Counted from the stretch's first letter, positions 43,927 through 53,503 are shown. The stretch: DNA of 64,000 bases from Shewanella sp. 10N.286.48.A6 (GCF_002873135.1 NZ_MCVI01000009.1:9271-73270), one strand, 5' to 3'. Notes: generated by a model not told the origin, from the letters alone. Numbers and translations: made by a program.

Positions 43927-44853
43927 TTAAGCGTTAGCAAATACATCTTGTAGCGATGGCACCACTTGCTTCTTACGGCTTAATACACCGTCTAGCCAGA
44001 CTCGGCCTTCAACGGTTGCTTTACCGTAGGCTTTTTCAGTTAAGTCAGCGTCATCTGAAACCACTAACATTTCTGAGCCTTCTTTCATGATATCGGTTAG
44101 CAATAATAATACGCTGTGACGGTTACCTTCAGCTTTCAGCGCTGCGATATCAGCTTCTAAATCAGCTTTGATATCGTCAAATACTGATAAGTCGATAACT
44201 TCTAATTGACCGATACCCACTAGGTTACCGTTCATGTTGAAGTCTTTAAAATCACGCATGACTAAGTCACGTGCTGGCGTACCTTCAACAGCTGATTTAA
44301 CTTTAAACATTTCCATGCCCACTGCTTTGAAGTCTTCAATACCGGCAATTTCAGCCAGCGCTTCAACGCAGCGGATATCAGCAGTAGTGCAGGTTGGAGA
44401 TTTGAAAATCACAGTGTCACTTAAAATAGCGCACATCATGATGCCAGCAATGTTAGCTGGAATTTCTACTTGGTAGAAATCGTACATCATTTTAATCACT
44501 GTGTTACTACAACCTACTGGACGGATCCAGCACTCAAGCGGAGTAGAAGTGGTTAAGTCACCTAATTTATGGTGATCAACAATACCAACGATGGTCGCTT
44601 GGGCAATGTCATCTGGTGCTTGAGTTAATTCAGAGTGATCAACGATATACACTTCTTCGCCAGCGTAGCTTGTTTTGTACTCTGGTGCTTCAAAACCAAA
44701 TCTATCAAGGATATAGGCTGTTTCTGGTGAAAGCTCACCTAAACGTGCTGCAATAGCAGGTTCTTCAATTTGATTTTTTAAGTAAGCAAGTGCGATTGCA
44801 CCGCAGATTGAATCTGAATCAGGGATCTTATGACCCACAACATACATTGCCAT
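43927..44853 (-). CDS. ppaC: Manganese-dependent inorganic pyrophosphatase
   Basis: This 308-residue cytoplasmic enzyme hydrolyses pyrophosphate to phosphate. It is a family II (DHH) pyrophosphatase: metal-binding motifs VVGHKIPDSDSICGAIA (residues 5-21), VYIVDHSE and VGIVDHHKLGD in the DHH domain, and a C-terminal DHHA2 domain with the RKK substrate-binding motif (VLSRKKQVVPSL). The length is normal for the form without CBS domains. AGGAG eight bases before the ATG supports the start. It is a single-gene unit. Confidence 0.95.
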   Translation of the reverse strand: MAMYVVGHKIPDSDSICGAIALAYLKNQIEEPAIAARLGELSPETAYILDRFGFEAPEYKTSYAGEEVYIVDHSELTQAPDDIAQATIVGIVDHHKLGDLTTSTPLECWIRPVGCSNTVIKMMYDFYQVEIPANIAGIMMCAILSDTVIFKSPTCTTADIRCVEALAEIAGIEDFKAVGMEMFKVKSAVEGTPARDLVMRDFKDFNMNGNLVGIGQLEVIDLSVFDDIKADLEADIAALKAEGNRHSVLLLLTDIMKEGSEMLVVSDDADLTEKAYGKATVEGRVWLDGVLSRKKQVVPSLQDVFANA

Positions 44854-44930
44854 TTGGTACGCTCCTATAAATTTTCAGCGATTTTAACAAGAAATAACCG
44901 CCTGACCAATCTTTACCAATAAAAAAGCCC

Positions 44931-44948
44931 CAGAGAAAATTCTGGGGC
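44931..44948 (-). terminator. Rho-independent terminator of the desulfurase fusion gene
   Basis: On the minus strand GCCCCAGA / TCTGGGGC (8-bp stem, 6-base loop) is followed by TTTTTT. It lies about 85 bases after the stop of the fusion gene. Confidence 0.85.
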
Positions 44949-45031
44949 GATTCAAATCAAGCAATATACACCTTAAGTTGTCAGCAATTGGCTGGTTATT
45001 TACTCTGTGGTCAATGTATTCACAATGGCTG

Positions 45032-47419
45032 TTAACTTAAAGCATAACCACCTTTAAGGTGGGCAATATTATCAAAGCCTAAGCGCTGCATGGCTTGGGC
45101 TGCCACCATTGAGCGGCTACCACTACGGCACACTAACACCCAAGGTTTATGTTTTTGGTGTTGGTGTTGCTGAATAAACTGCACTAAACGGGTTAGTGGC
45201 ACATTCTCACTGGAGCTACTGGTGTGTTGCAGTGCGTATTCATGGGGCTCACGAATATCAATTAAGCTGACTTGTTGTGATGATAAAGCGCTGCTTAAGC
45301 TCTCTGTGTTGTATTCGGTAATATTCACTTTAGCTGCAGCGTTAGCTGGCAATGCGCCACAAAGAATTTCACTGCCTGACTTATCACACAACTGACTATC
45401 AAGCTGGGCTTTTAGGCTTTCAAATTGGCTTTGGCTTAATTGGCCATTTAAGGTGTTGGCCAGCAGTGCATTACGGCTAGATTCAGCTGCTAATGAGGTC
45501 GTAAACTCATTGTTATAGTCATGGCTGGCACAAATCAGGGTGTTGTCACCGATCAGCTGATGCAGTCGCTTAAGGCTGGTAAACATCGCTTTAGCGCAGC
45601 TGCTGTCAAAGTTGGTTCTACCGAGACTGCCCATTAAAACGATGTCACCAGCAAAGGCAAAGCGGCATTGCAGATTAATTGGTTGAGAGGCCGATACTGC
45701 TTCAGGTGATTCATCAGTCGATTTATTAGGTAACTCATTAGGTAACTCATTAGGTAACTCATTAGATAATTCATTAGAAAATGGGTCACATAACAGCAAG
45801 CTAATACTGTCGGCAGTATGGCCTGGGGTGGCAACGTTAAGCAGTGCTTGATTGCCAATAGTGATGTACTCAAACAACTCGCCCGCTTGGGTGACGTTAC
45901 TGCAGTTTTGCGGCCAGCCTAAATGATCACTTAATTGATCCGGCAAATGTTTGTCGGCAAGGAATTGACGACTAGAGACATGATCGGCATGACCATGGGT
46001 GTCGATCACCGCCACTAATTCAAGTTGCTGACATTGCAATAGGGTATCTAAGCGTTCATTTAGTTCTGGCAGCGGATCGATGATCACCGCTTGCTTACTT
46101 TGTTGATCGGCATAAATCCAACTACAGCTCGGGCCTGAGCGTAATTGAACCAAACCATTTAATGGCTGTTTTTCGCTTATTTCACCACTGTCTAAAATCA
46201 TACAGCTATGGGTTAATGCATTGGCGGCAGATTGAATTCTGATGCAGGCTTCATCCACCTGCGTTTGAGTCATGGCTGGGCCAAAAGACATTCTGATGGC
46301 TGATTCGCTTTGCCATTTGGGTAATCCCATGGCATCTAATACAAAGCTACGGGTCACTTTTGATGAACAAGCCGAGCCTGAGCTGACGCGAATATTGGCG
46401 GCATCAAATAAATCCATAATCTCTTTGCTACTAAAGCCTGCAATAGCAAAGTTGATGGTTGTTGGCACGCTATTGCTAAAACTGTGGTTAAACACTACGG
46501 CAGGAAAAGCACTTTTAAGGGTATCAATTAATTGTTGTTGATAAGCCCTTAAGGTGTCGACATCGGCAAACTGGCTTTTATTGGTTGATTGCGAGTTATT
46601 TAACAGCATATCGAAAATGACATTTATGGCTGCCATGCCCGGTAAGTTTTCAGTACCCGAGCGCAGGCCGCTTTCTTGGCCGCCGCCAGCAATAATCGGC
46701 GTAAATGGAGCACCTTCGCGGATATAAACAAAGCCAATGCCTTTAGGGGCATACAGTTTATGGCCGCTAAAAGGCGCGTAATCGATACTGGTGTTGGCTA
46801 AGTTTAATGCCGTTTTACCCAGTGCTTGGACACAATCAACTAACCAATAGATAGCTGGGTTGGCTTGGCGGATGATGCTATCAAGCTGAGTTAAGTCTTG
46901 GTAAACCCCGGTTTCATTGTTTACTGCCATGGTGCAAATCATTAATGCATTGGGCGCTTCTTTAGCAATAAAGTCCTGATCAAGATTACCCATATGATCA
47001 ACGGGGATCGCTTTAATTTCTGCGTTTATTTCAAGAAGGGCATTCCAATGCTTTAAGGATTCTGGCACCGCTTTATGCTCAGTGGCGCCATATAACAAGC
47101 TGTATGTTTGATCTTGCTTGAGGCTAGTTTTAGCGGCAGCTTTAGCCGCGACTAAGGCGGAAATGATCGCGGTTTGAATCCCTTCTGTGGCGCCGCTGGT
47201 AAAAATAACGGTACCTGTGTCAGCGCCAATCACTTGTTTAGCTTTTACCCGAGTTTGCTCCATCAGGTTTTTGGCTTTAAGGCCGCTGATATGGCTACTA
47301 CTTGGGTTACCAAATAGGGTTTCCATTGTAGTTAATGCTGCCGTTGCAGCTTGGGGTAGCACAGGAGTTGTGGCATTAGCATCGAGATATATTTGGCTTA
47401 GTTCAGTGGCGCTTTTCAT
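45032..47419 (-). CDS. Three-domain fusion: cysteine desulfurase, MBL-fold domain, rhodanese
   Basis: This 795-residue protein joins three sulfur-related domains. Residues 1-400 are a PLP-dependent cysteine desulfurase (DANATTPVLP, SGATEGIQTA, GHKLYAPKG with the PLP lysine near 220, and RVSSGSACSSK with the catalytic Cys near 350). About 410-680 is a metallo-beta-lactamase-fold domain like persulfide dioxygenase (DTHGHADH near 475, ATPGHTADS, FAGDIVLMGSLGRTNF). About 695-795 is a rhodanese with active loop CRSGSRS near 763. A short NELP repeat sits as an insert in the MBL domain. The order suggests that sulfur taken from cysteine is passed between or oxidised by the fused domains. It is a single-gene unit; no iscU or suf genes are adjacent. 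Confidence 0.88.
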   Translation of the reverse strand: MKSATELSQIYLDANATTPVLPQAATAALTTMETLFGNPSSSHISGLKAKNLMEQTRVKAKQVIGADTGTVIFTSGATEGIQTAIISALVAAKAAAKTSLKQDQTYSLLYGATEHKAVPESLKHWNALLEINAEIKAIPVDHMGNLDQDFIAKEAPNALMICTMAVNNETGVYQDLTQLDSIIRQANPAIYWLVDCVQALGKTALNLANTSIDYAPFSGHKLYAPKGIGFVYIREGAPFTPIIAGGGQESGLRSGTENLPGMAAINVIFDMLLNNSQSTNKSQFADVDTLRAYQQQLIDTLKSAFPAVVFNHSFSNSVPTTINFAIAGFSSKEIMDLFDAANIRVSSGSACSSKVTRSFVLDAMGLPKWQSESAIRMSFGPAMTQTQVDEACIRIQSAANALTHSCMILDSGEISEKQPLNGLVQLRSGPSCSWIYADQQSKQAVIIDPLPELNERLDTLLQCQQLELVAVIDTHGHADHVSSRQFLADKHLPDQLSDHLGWPQNCSNVTQAGELFEYITIGNQALLNVATPGHTADSISLLLCDPFSNELSNELPNELPNELPNKSTDESPEAVSASQPINLQCRFAFAGDIVLMGSLGRTNFDSSCAKAMFTSLKRLHQLIGDNTLICASHDYNNEFTTSLAAESSRNALLANTLNGQLSQSQFESLKAQLDSQLCDKSGSEILCGALPANAAAKVNITEYNTESLSSALSSQQVSLIDIREPHEYALQHTSSSSENVPLTRLVQFIQQHQHQKHKPWVLVCRSGSRSMVAAQAMQRLGFDNIAHLKGGYALS
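45725..45772. repeat. In-frame 12-bp tandem repeat in the desulfurase fusion gene
   Basis: ATTAGGTAACTC occurs three times in a row (45725-45760), with a fourth degenerate copy (45761-45772). On the coding strand it encodes repeated NELP/NELS units within an insert of the MBL domain. Length change by slippage would stay in frame. Confidence 0.9.
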
Positions 47420-47785
47420 AGGGGTAAGACTCGCATGTTGATTAGTTGTTATATAGCTTTTAGTTATAACTAATTTCTTGTGGTTATATTAACAGCTTAA
47501 TAACAACGATCAAGATCACATTTTTGCTTAGATTAAAAAATACAGCTATAAATTGTCATTTTAGTAAAGAGAGTTTTTAAATTGGTGTGGCGGCAACTTT
47601 GTATGGAACCAAAGGTCACTAGAGTGAACTAAGATTTGAAGTTGTTTTGTTATTGATTTTAAGAACGATAAAAAAAAGGAATAAGGCGGTTAGCGCTTAT
47701 TCCCTTTTTATTTGTGATGAGCAGACTAGGCTTAAGTTTTGCTTCAGATTTTGAAGCAGACGTAAACTCAACAGCTAACTGAAAC
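47420..47785. other. Intergenic region with dyad and terminator
   Basis: About 366 bases. Next to the desulfurase fusion gene is an imperfect dyad (47442-47473, TTAGTTGTTATA and TTATAACTAA type arms). At 47671-47709 a hairpin GGAATAAG / CTTATTCC, flanked by an A run and a T run, is a likely terminator for the YhcH-like gene on the minus strand. Confidence 0.5.
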
Positions 47786-48247
47786 TCAAACTCTCACTTT
47801 GATGACTACTTTTCTGACATCTTTGGCTGTATCACTGGTGCCGGGCATATGCATATCTTCAGGGAAGAAAATCGCAAACATACCCGCCTTTAAGGGTATA
47901 AAAGCCGCATTAGCTTTATTGGCTTCATAATCGTACTTACTGTAATCATGCTCATTGTGATAAGGCGCTAACGGCGCTTGATCTGCAAGTGGTAAATAGC
48001 CAAATTCTTCTTCACCGCTAACCACAAATTGCACATCAATATAACGCTGATGACTTTCAAAAGACTCAGTGTGTTTCGGTTTGGTTTGGTAATCATTGAC
48101 GATAGCAAATATATCTTTGCCTTCAATGGGGTAATTACCTAATTCATATTGGCTAAAATCAGTGGCTGCGAGGTGAGCAAGTGCAGTGGCTAATCTTGGG
48201 CTAATAGCATGATAAAGCTGATGATTTGCTAGGGTATCGACAATCAT
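47786..48247 (-). CDS. YhcH/YjgK/YiaL family protein
   Basis: This 153-residue protein matches the YhcH/YjgK/YiaL (DUF386) family, a cupin-like fold often linked to sugar metabolism. Supporting motifs are GNYPIEGKDIFAIVNDYQTK, ESFESHQRYIDVQFVVSGEE and AGMFAIFFPEDMHMPG, which carry the conserved metal-binding residues (Glu, His, Asp, His). The length is normal. It is a single-gene unit on the minus strand; no sialic acid or sugar operon is adjacent, so its substrate cannot be inferred. Confidence 0.88.
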   Translation of the reverse strand: MIVDTLANHQLYHAISPRLATALAHLAATDFSQYELGNYPIEGKDIFAIVNDYQTKPKHTESFESHQRYIDVQFVVSGEEEFGYLPLADQAPLAPYHNEHDYSKYDYEANKANAAFIPLKAGMFAIFFPEDMHMPGTSDTAKDVRKVVIKVRV

Positions 48248-48405
48248 GATAAGTCTCTAAAAGTTAAGATAAGTCATTATCGCTTAATTTAGCATGCTGC
48301 ACCATGACAGATATATTTATACAGGGCTGTGAAAATAATCAGCTTAGACAAAGCGGCGATCAGTTGGTTATGATGATAGTGCGGTTGACATGAATAGGAT
48401 ATCAA

Positions 48406-49461
48406 GTGGCAGCATTACGATTATTAGCAGGCAAAACGGCATTTGAACAAATTGAACAAAACGGCATACAGCAGTCGATGTTTACTCAATTGTTTGCAGC
48501 ATCAGGTGGCCCCAAATGGATTGGCGTCGCAGGGCTCGATAAATACTTGTTCAGTGAGTTTTTTAGTGACAGGCAAGCACCACTTTATACCATGGGTGCT
48601 TCATCTGGAGCCTGGCGTTTAAGCTGTTTAGCGCAAAAGAATCCGTTAGAGGCCTATCATCGCTTTGAAGACTATTATATCGATCAGCGCTACGAGACTG
48701 TGCCTTCTCGTCAAGAGGTGACTGAGCAGGTAGAGCGAATTATTGCTGGCATATTAGGTGCTAATGGCGCCATGGATATAGTCAATAACCGTATTATTCA
48801 AAGTCATTTTGTGGTGTGTAAGGCCAAGCATTTAAATGCTGGGCGTTCCAAGGGAAAATTAGCAATGGGGCTGGCTGCTACTGCAGTGTCTAATGCTGTT
48901 AGCCGTCGCAGTTTAGCTTGGCACTTTGAAAGACTGGTATTTAGTCATCAGCAAGTTAAATCGCCTTTTTCACAATTATCCGATCTGCCCACCGAGCATG
49001 CTCAATTAACTCGCAGTAATATCAATCAAGTGCTGCTAGCCACTGGCTCTATTCCATTACTGCTCTCGCCAGTGACCCAAATCAATGGCGTTAGTGACGG
49101 TCATTATTACGATGGCGGCATTACTGATTATCACTTTGATATGCCTTTACCTGCCGCAGAAGGCTTAAGTTTATATCCGCACTTTTATCCTTACATGAGC
49201 CCTGGCTGGTTCGATAAATCACTAAAATGGCGCCGTGCTAAAAAGCATTATCATAATGCGCTGATCCTGGCGCCGACCCCAGAGTTTATTGCTTCTTTGC
49301 CTTACCAGAAAATTCCTGATCGTGAAGACTTTAAAAAGCTTGATAGCGACAGTCGTATCGCTTATTGGCGCGAGTCAGTTAAGCGCAGTGAGCAACTGGC
49401 GATTGAGTTTGCCGGCATCATTGAAAACCAGTCGGTGATGAGTCATTTAGAGCGGCTTTAA
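48406..49461 (+). CDS. Patatin-like phospholipase family protein
   Basis: This 351-residue protein shows the patatin catalytic pattern. A glycine-rich oxyanion segment (ASGGPKW near residue 31) is followed by the nucleophile elbow MGASSGAW (GxSxG, Ser near 66), and a late YYDGGITDYH (DGG near 246) supplies the catalytic Asp. There is no signal peptide, so it is probably cytoplasmic or membrane-associated. Patatin-like enzymes hydrolyse acyl chains from lipids. The start is a GTG at 48406 with AGGA six bases upstream. It is a single-gene unit. Confidence 0.78.
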   Translation: MAALRLLAGKTAFEQIEQNGIQQSMFTQLFAASGGPKWIGVAGLDKYLFSEFFSDRQAPLYTMGASSGAWRLSCLAQKNPLEAYHRFEDYYIDQRYETVPSRQEVTEQVERIIAGILGANGAMDIVNNRIIQSHFVVCKAKHLNAGRSKGKLAMGLAATAVSNAVSRRSLAWHFERLVFSHQQVKSPFSQLSDLPTEHAQLTRSNINQVLLATGSIPLLLSPVTQINGVSDGHYYDGGITDYHFDMPLPAAEGLSLYPHFYPYMSPGWFDKSLKWRRAKKHYHNALILAPTPEFIASLPYQKIPDREDFKKLDSDSRIAYWRESVKRSEQLAIEFAGIIENQSVMSHLERL

Positions 49462-49799
49462 GCTGCTTTATTGATTGTTTTTAACCTCCTATTTAAGGGT
49501 TATCTTAAGCGCTATCTGATCGCTTTTTGAAACTATTTCGTAAAACACCCTGTCTAATAATTAATCGCTTAAGTCTGCGTTATTTGTTAATTACAGCTAT
49601 CATTAAAAAGAATGATAAGCGGATGGTGACTAGCAAATAAACTATCAAGCACTAAACTTAATTTGCTCATATCTGTGACAACTAGTTGATTATATAGGCT
49701 GAAGCGAGCTAGTTGTCATCGGCGATATAAATATGCTGCGCCTTGTGGTGTAAGCCCTAAATGAATATTTATCAGCATTTCTATGGTCTGGAGGCTGCT
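49462..49799. other. Intergenic region
   Basis: About 338 bases with no supported gene. A small dyad TATCATT-N6-AATGATA lies at 49598-49617. TGGAGG before the ATG at 49800 is a strong ribosome site. Nothing else is recognised. Confidence 0.45.
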
Positions 49800-50390
49800 A
49801 TGAAAACATTAGAAATGGCCTTGGTTATTCAAGAGGCGGTTATTCTTCCTGGCGGCCGCCAAGAGATCAGAGTGGTATCGCCAAATCAGCTGTTAATGGT
49901 TGCTAGTGTGCTGAAAGGAGACTACCGCTTAGCCTTAGCTGCGAGCAAAAGTAGCGGTAAAGGTAATAGCAGTCCGCCATGTTATAGCACAGCAACAGAG
50001 TGTGAGATTATCGACTTTCATCAACTCGACGATGACTCATTAAGTATTGTGATTGAAGGTCGCCAAAGGGTAAAAATTCTGTCTGCGGCGCAACTAAGGG
50101 ATGGAAGTTGGATTGCGCGCACATTAGCCTGTCAAAATTGGCAAGATGAACCCATAGGCGAAAAGTTTGAAATTATCAGTGCCGCTTTAGAGCAATTCTA
50201 TGAGGTAAACCCTGATTTATTGGAATTATATAATCAGGTTCATTTAGAAGATGCCACCTGGGTGAGCCAGCGTTGGTTAGAAGTGTTACCTATGTATAAC
50301 AAGGATAAATTACAGCTTGTTGAGCAACCTAATTGCCACAAGACTATGGCTTTTGTGCTGCAGCTATTAAAGTCCCATGTAGATGCCTAA
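49800..50390 (+). CDS. LON substrate-binding-domain protein without protease
   Basis: This 196-residue protein resembles the N-terminal substrate-binding domain of Lon, present alone without ATPase or protease domains. Supporting pattern: VILPGGRQEIRVVSPNQLLM at the N-terminus, then ATECEIIDFHQLDDDSLSIV and the EGRQRVKILSA strand, followed by a helical C-terminal part (DLLELYNQVHLEDATWVSQR). The ATG at 49800 is preceded by TGGAGG and is preferred over an upstream in-frame ATG at 49761. Stand-alone LON-domain proteins are common but their role is unclear. The pseudouridine synthase gene follows. Confidence 0.82.
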   Translation: MKTLEMALVIQEAVILPGGRQEIRVVSPNQLLMVASVLKGDYRLALAASKSSGKGNSSPPCYSTATECEIIDFHQLDDDSLSIVIEGRQRVKILSAAQLRDGSWIARTLACQNWQDEPIGEKFEIISAALEQFYEVNPDLLELYNQVHLEDATWVSQRWLEVLPMYNKDKLQLVEQPNCHKTMAFVLQLLKSHVDA

Positions 50391-50567
50391 GTTACCGCTT
50401 TACAGCAATGACGAGCAAGTCGCTGTGATTGTATTTAACTCGCCAAGTTTGGGCTAACTGTGCTGGATTTTACTTCAAGTGGCTCGTTAACAGGAAAGCT
50501 TAGGTTCATTTATATTACTCATGTCCGTTATACTGACGGGATATGTAAGTCACTAATCATTGTAACT

Positions 50568-51533
50568 ATGTCTTCTGATACCTCAGCTAGAGCTGCACAA
50601 CCTTCTTATGTGGTGTTACCACAACTGACTCATCCTTCGAAAAATGCAGCAGCAAGTTCAACAGCGCCAAAAACCGTGGTGGAATTTTTAGTGTCGCATT
50701 TTGCGCAAATCCCACCGCAGGTGTGGTTAAAGCGGATTGAGGACGGCAAAGTGCATTGGGCCGATGGCAGCTTAATTACTGTCGATACTGTCTATAGACC
50801 TGCAACAAGGGTGTATTACTACCGCGAAGTTGAGGCTGAAACTAAGATCCCTTTTGTGCAGAAAATTTTGCATCAAGATGAGCATTGTATGCTGGTGTTT
50901 AAACCACACTTTTTGCCAGTAACCCCCAGCGGAAACTTTGTTAATGAATGCTTAATCCATAGGCTAAGGATTGGCACCGGCATTGACACTATAGCTCCTG
51001 CCCACCGCCTTGATAGGCCAACTGCAGGCGTCATGCTAATGACAGTTAACCCTGAGTCTAGGCATGCGTATCATGCTCTTTTTAGTGATGGCAAAATTAC
51101 AAAGCAATATCAAGCGATTGCTAAGTTAACAGCGGCACTATTGGCACAATCCCAAGCGGGTGAATTAACCTTGCCAATACACTGGACGGTTAAAAATAGG
51201 ATGGTGCGCTCAACCCCAAGCTTTTTAATGAAAGTGACCGAAGGTGAGCCCAATACCCATTCTGAAATTAGCCTTATTGCCATAAAAGGCGATAAAGGTT
51301 TATTTGAGCTGAGCCCGATCACCGGGAAAATGCATCAACTTAGGGTACACATGATGTCGTTGGGAATGCCGTTAGAAAACGATACTAATTATCCTACTTT
51401 AGCGCCAAAGAGTGCCGATGATTTTTCAAAACCGTTACGGTTAATTGCTAAATCACTGCAGTTTATTGACCCGATTAGCCATATTGAGCGTCAGCTGAGC
51501 TGCGAAGGCTATGAAGCTGAATTTGATCTTTAA
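50568..51533 (+). CDS. RluA-family RNA pseudouridine synthase
   Basis: This 321-residue enzyme isomerises uridine to pseudouridine in RNA. The catalytic motif is APAHRLDRPTAGVMLM, with the Asp near residue 148, preceded by LVFKPHFLPVTPSG and followed by KQYQAIAKL and LFELSPITGKMHQLRVHMMS, all RluA-type landmarks. An S4-like N-terminal region (TVVEFLVSHFAQIPPQVWLK) may bind RNA. The start is uncertain: the ATG at 50568 has no strong ribosome site, and a GTG at 50460 would add 36 residues. RNA target unknown. A decayed partial copy of a similar gene lies just downstream. Confidence 0.82.
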   Translation: MSSDTSARAAQPSYVVLPQLTHPSKNAAASSTAPKTVVEFLVSHFAQIPPQVWLKRIEDGKVHWADGSLITVDTVYRPATRVYYYREVEAETKIPFVQKILHQDEHCMLVFKPHFLPVTPSGNFVNECLIHRLRIGTGIDTIAPAHRLDRPTAGVMLMTVNPESRHAYHALFSDGKITKQYQAIAKLTAALLAQSQAGELTLPIHWTVKNRMVRSTPSFLMKVTEGEPNTHSEISLIAIKGDKGLFELSPITGKMHQLRVHMMSLGMPLENDTNYPTLAPKSADDFSKPLRLIAKSLQFIDPISHIERQLSCEGYEAEFDL

Positions 51534-51641
51534 CCTGCTTGATTAAATGCTATATCAGCATGAGTCACGCGCAGCGATAACTGTTTAGTGCGCTGAATAT
51601 ATGAATTTTATGAGCTGTGACGAACGACTGTCGACCAATGA

Positions 51642-51881
51642 CTCACTATTAGTGGTTTGTTTGAGCTTAGTCCGATTACAGGTAAAACTCATCAATTAAG
51701 AGTGCATATGCAAAGCATTGGTATGCCATTGCTTAACGACAGGTTTTACCCTGTGCTACAACCGAAAGGACCTGATAACTTTGCTAATCCACTAAAGTTA
51801 TTGGCACAACGATTACAGTTTATTGATCCTATTACACAGCAAAGTAATGATTGGTGCTGTGATGAATTAAATTTCAACTAA
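51642..51881 (+). pseudogene. C-terminal remnant of a second RluA-type pseudouridine synthase
   Basis: This frame encodes about 79 residues matching the end of the preceding enzyme: GLFELSPITGKTHQLRVHMQ against GLFELSPITGKMHQLRVHMM, then GMPLLNDRFYP against GMPLENDTNYP and LQFIDPI in both. The similarity starts before the only possible start (TTG at 51657), just after an in-frame TGA at 51639-51641, and the catalytic half is missing. It looks like the leftover of a tandem paralogue, diverged enough to be an old duplication or a related gene cut by deletion. Confidence 0.75.
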
Positions 51882-51955
51882 TATAGATGTTTACACTACC
51901 GTAACAAACTCAGTCAGGTTATATTGTGACTAATTTATAGGATTTAGGTGCTGTC

Positions 51956-53461
51956 ATGGAACGAATCACATATTGCCTGATTTTTTTAGTTGCATTACTT
52001 CTCAGTGTTGGTTTATTGCGTGGTGTCGATCATTTCTTGGCCAAGCAAGTCATTGCCCGTGACGCAGCAATTTTAACGGATAAGTTTGAGCACTTAATTA
52101 AAACCAGTGCGGCAGAATTAAATACATTACCCGAAATCACTTTTGATTCATTCGAGTGTACCCCACAGGCTGAGGCGCAGTTAAAGCGCACTGTATTTGA
52201 TGCAAACTTTATTCGTTGGGTTGGCGTAACGAAAGGGTTAAATATATATTGTGAATCTAATGAGATTATTCGAGAAATTCACAATGTGAAACATCATCAA
52301 ATTAGTGAAACCTATAGTTTAGGCGTATTGGAGTCTGCCACTGAAGAGCAGCTTGAGTTGATCCTTATTCGCAATATGGGGGATATTTTTTACGTCGCGA
52401 GTTTAATCCCTTTAGCGCCGCGTTATTTTGTTCCTATGAGCTGTGAGTCTTGTTTAGAATATAAAATGTCATTCGACTCTAAACCTTTTTTAGTATTTGA
52501 TTTTGAAAGTTTTGATGAGGAAGCTTTTATTAGCGAAGTGGTCTCTCTAACTTCGCCCTATTTTGAGGCGGAGTTTGAATTATCTGGTAATCGTGATTTC
52601 TATGAGCAATATACCTACTTTTCATGGTGGGGTGTTTTAATCATTGCCAGCATTTTGGCTGCTTGGGTCACGTATATCGCCCGTTTATGGTTTAACCATA
52701 GTCAATCTGTTCATAGCCAAATTATTCAAGGGATTAAGCGGTCTGAGTTTATTCCTTTTTATCAGCCTATTGTCGATTCTCGCAGTCAAAAAGTCATTGG
52801 CGCAGAAGTGCTCATGCGTTGGCAACGGCAAGATGGCAGTTTAATGCCACCGAATCAGTTTATTCCTTACGCAGAAGCCAATGGCTTAATTGTTGATATG
52901 ACCAAGGTGTTGTTGGCGCATGTTTTTAATGATGTTAAGCAACTTGCGGTTACACGAGAACCATTATTTTTTAGCGTTAATATTGTGCCAGAACATTTAG
53001 ATAATGATGATTTGTATCAATTGCTAAAAGGCGTTGTTGAATCAGGCGAGTTGAAACAACATCGCATTTCATTAGAAATCACTGAGCGTCATCCTATTAG
53101 TGACTTAGTTGCTGCGCGTAAAATGTTAGATAAGTTTTATGCTATCGGCATAGATTTAAAATTAGATGATGCCGGCACGGGTTATGGGGGTTTTAGCTAT
53201 GTGCAAAATTTAGGGATCAGTACCCTCAAAATTGACAAAATGTTTGTTGATACTATCGGTCATCAAGATAACTTTAATGCGAAAACCATTGAAGCTATTA
53301 TTTCATTTGCGCAAAAATCCAATTTAAACATCATTGCAGAAGGTGTAGAAAGCCATGAGCAAGTGGCTTATTTAAGTGAGCATGGTGTTTACTCTATTCA
53401 AGGCTATGTGTTCTCTAAACCTTTATCATTTGATGATTTTTGTGCTGGTTACAGCGATTAA
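51956..53461 (+). CDS. CSS-motif EAL-domain cyclic di-GMP phosphodiesterase
   Basis: This 501-residue inner-membrane protein should degrade cyclic di-GMP. An N-terminal membrane helix (TYCLIFLVALLLSVGLL) is followed by a periplasmic CSS-type sensor region (about 30-215) with cysteines in FECTP, IYCESN and SCESC, a second helix (WGVLIIASILAAWVTYIARL, about 223-242) and an EAL domain. The signature reads EVLMRW rather than EALMRW, but the metal-binding Glu and the Arg are kept, as are NIVPEHL, EITERH, DDAGTGYGG, KIDKMFVD and AEGVES. Periplasmic thiols in CSS proteins are known to control activity. It stands alone with its own terminator. Confidence 0.9.
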   Translation: MERITYCLIFLVALLLSVGLLRGVDHFLAKQVIARDAAILTDKFEHLIKTSAAELNTLPEITFDSFECTPQAEAQLKRTVFDANFIRWVGVTKGLNIYCESNEIIREIHNVKHHQISETYSLGVLESATEEQLELILIRNMGDIFYVASLIPLAPRYFVPMSCESCLEYKMSFDSKPFLVFDFESFDEEAFISEVVSLTSPYFEAEFELSGNRDFYEQYTYFSWWGVLIIASILAAWVTYIARLWFNHSQSVHSQIIQGIKRSEFIPFYQPIVDSRSQKVIGAEVLMRWQRQDGSLMPPNQFIPYAEANGLIVDMTKVLLAHVFNDVKQLAVTREPLFFSVNIVPEHLDNDDLYQLLKGVVESGELKQHRISLEITERHPISDLVAARKMLDKFYAIGIDLKLDDAGTGYGGFSYVQNLGISTLKIDKMFVDTIGHQDNFNAKTIEAIISFAQKSNLNIIAEGVESHEQVAYLSEHGVYSIQGYVFSKPLSFDDFCAGYSD

Positions 53462-53503
53462 CAGTGAATGATATTAGCGACCAGTGCTTATTTTAACGTA
53501 TGT

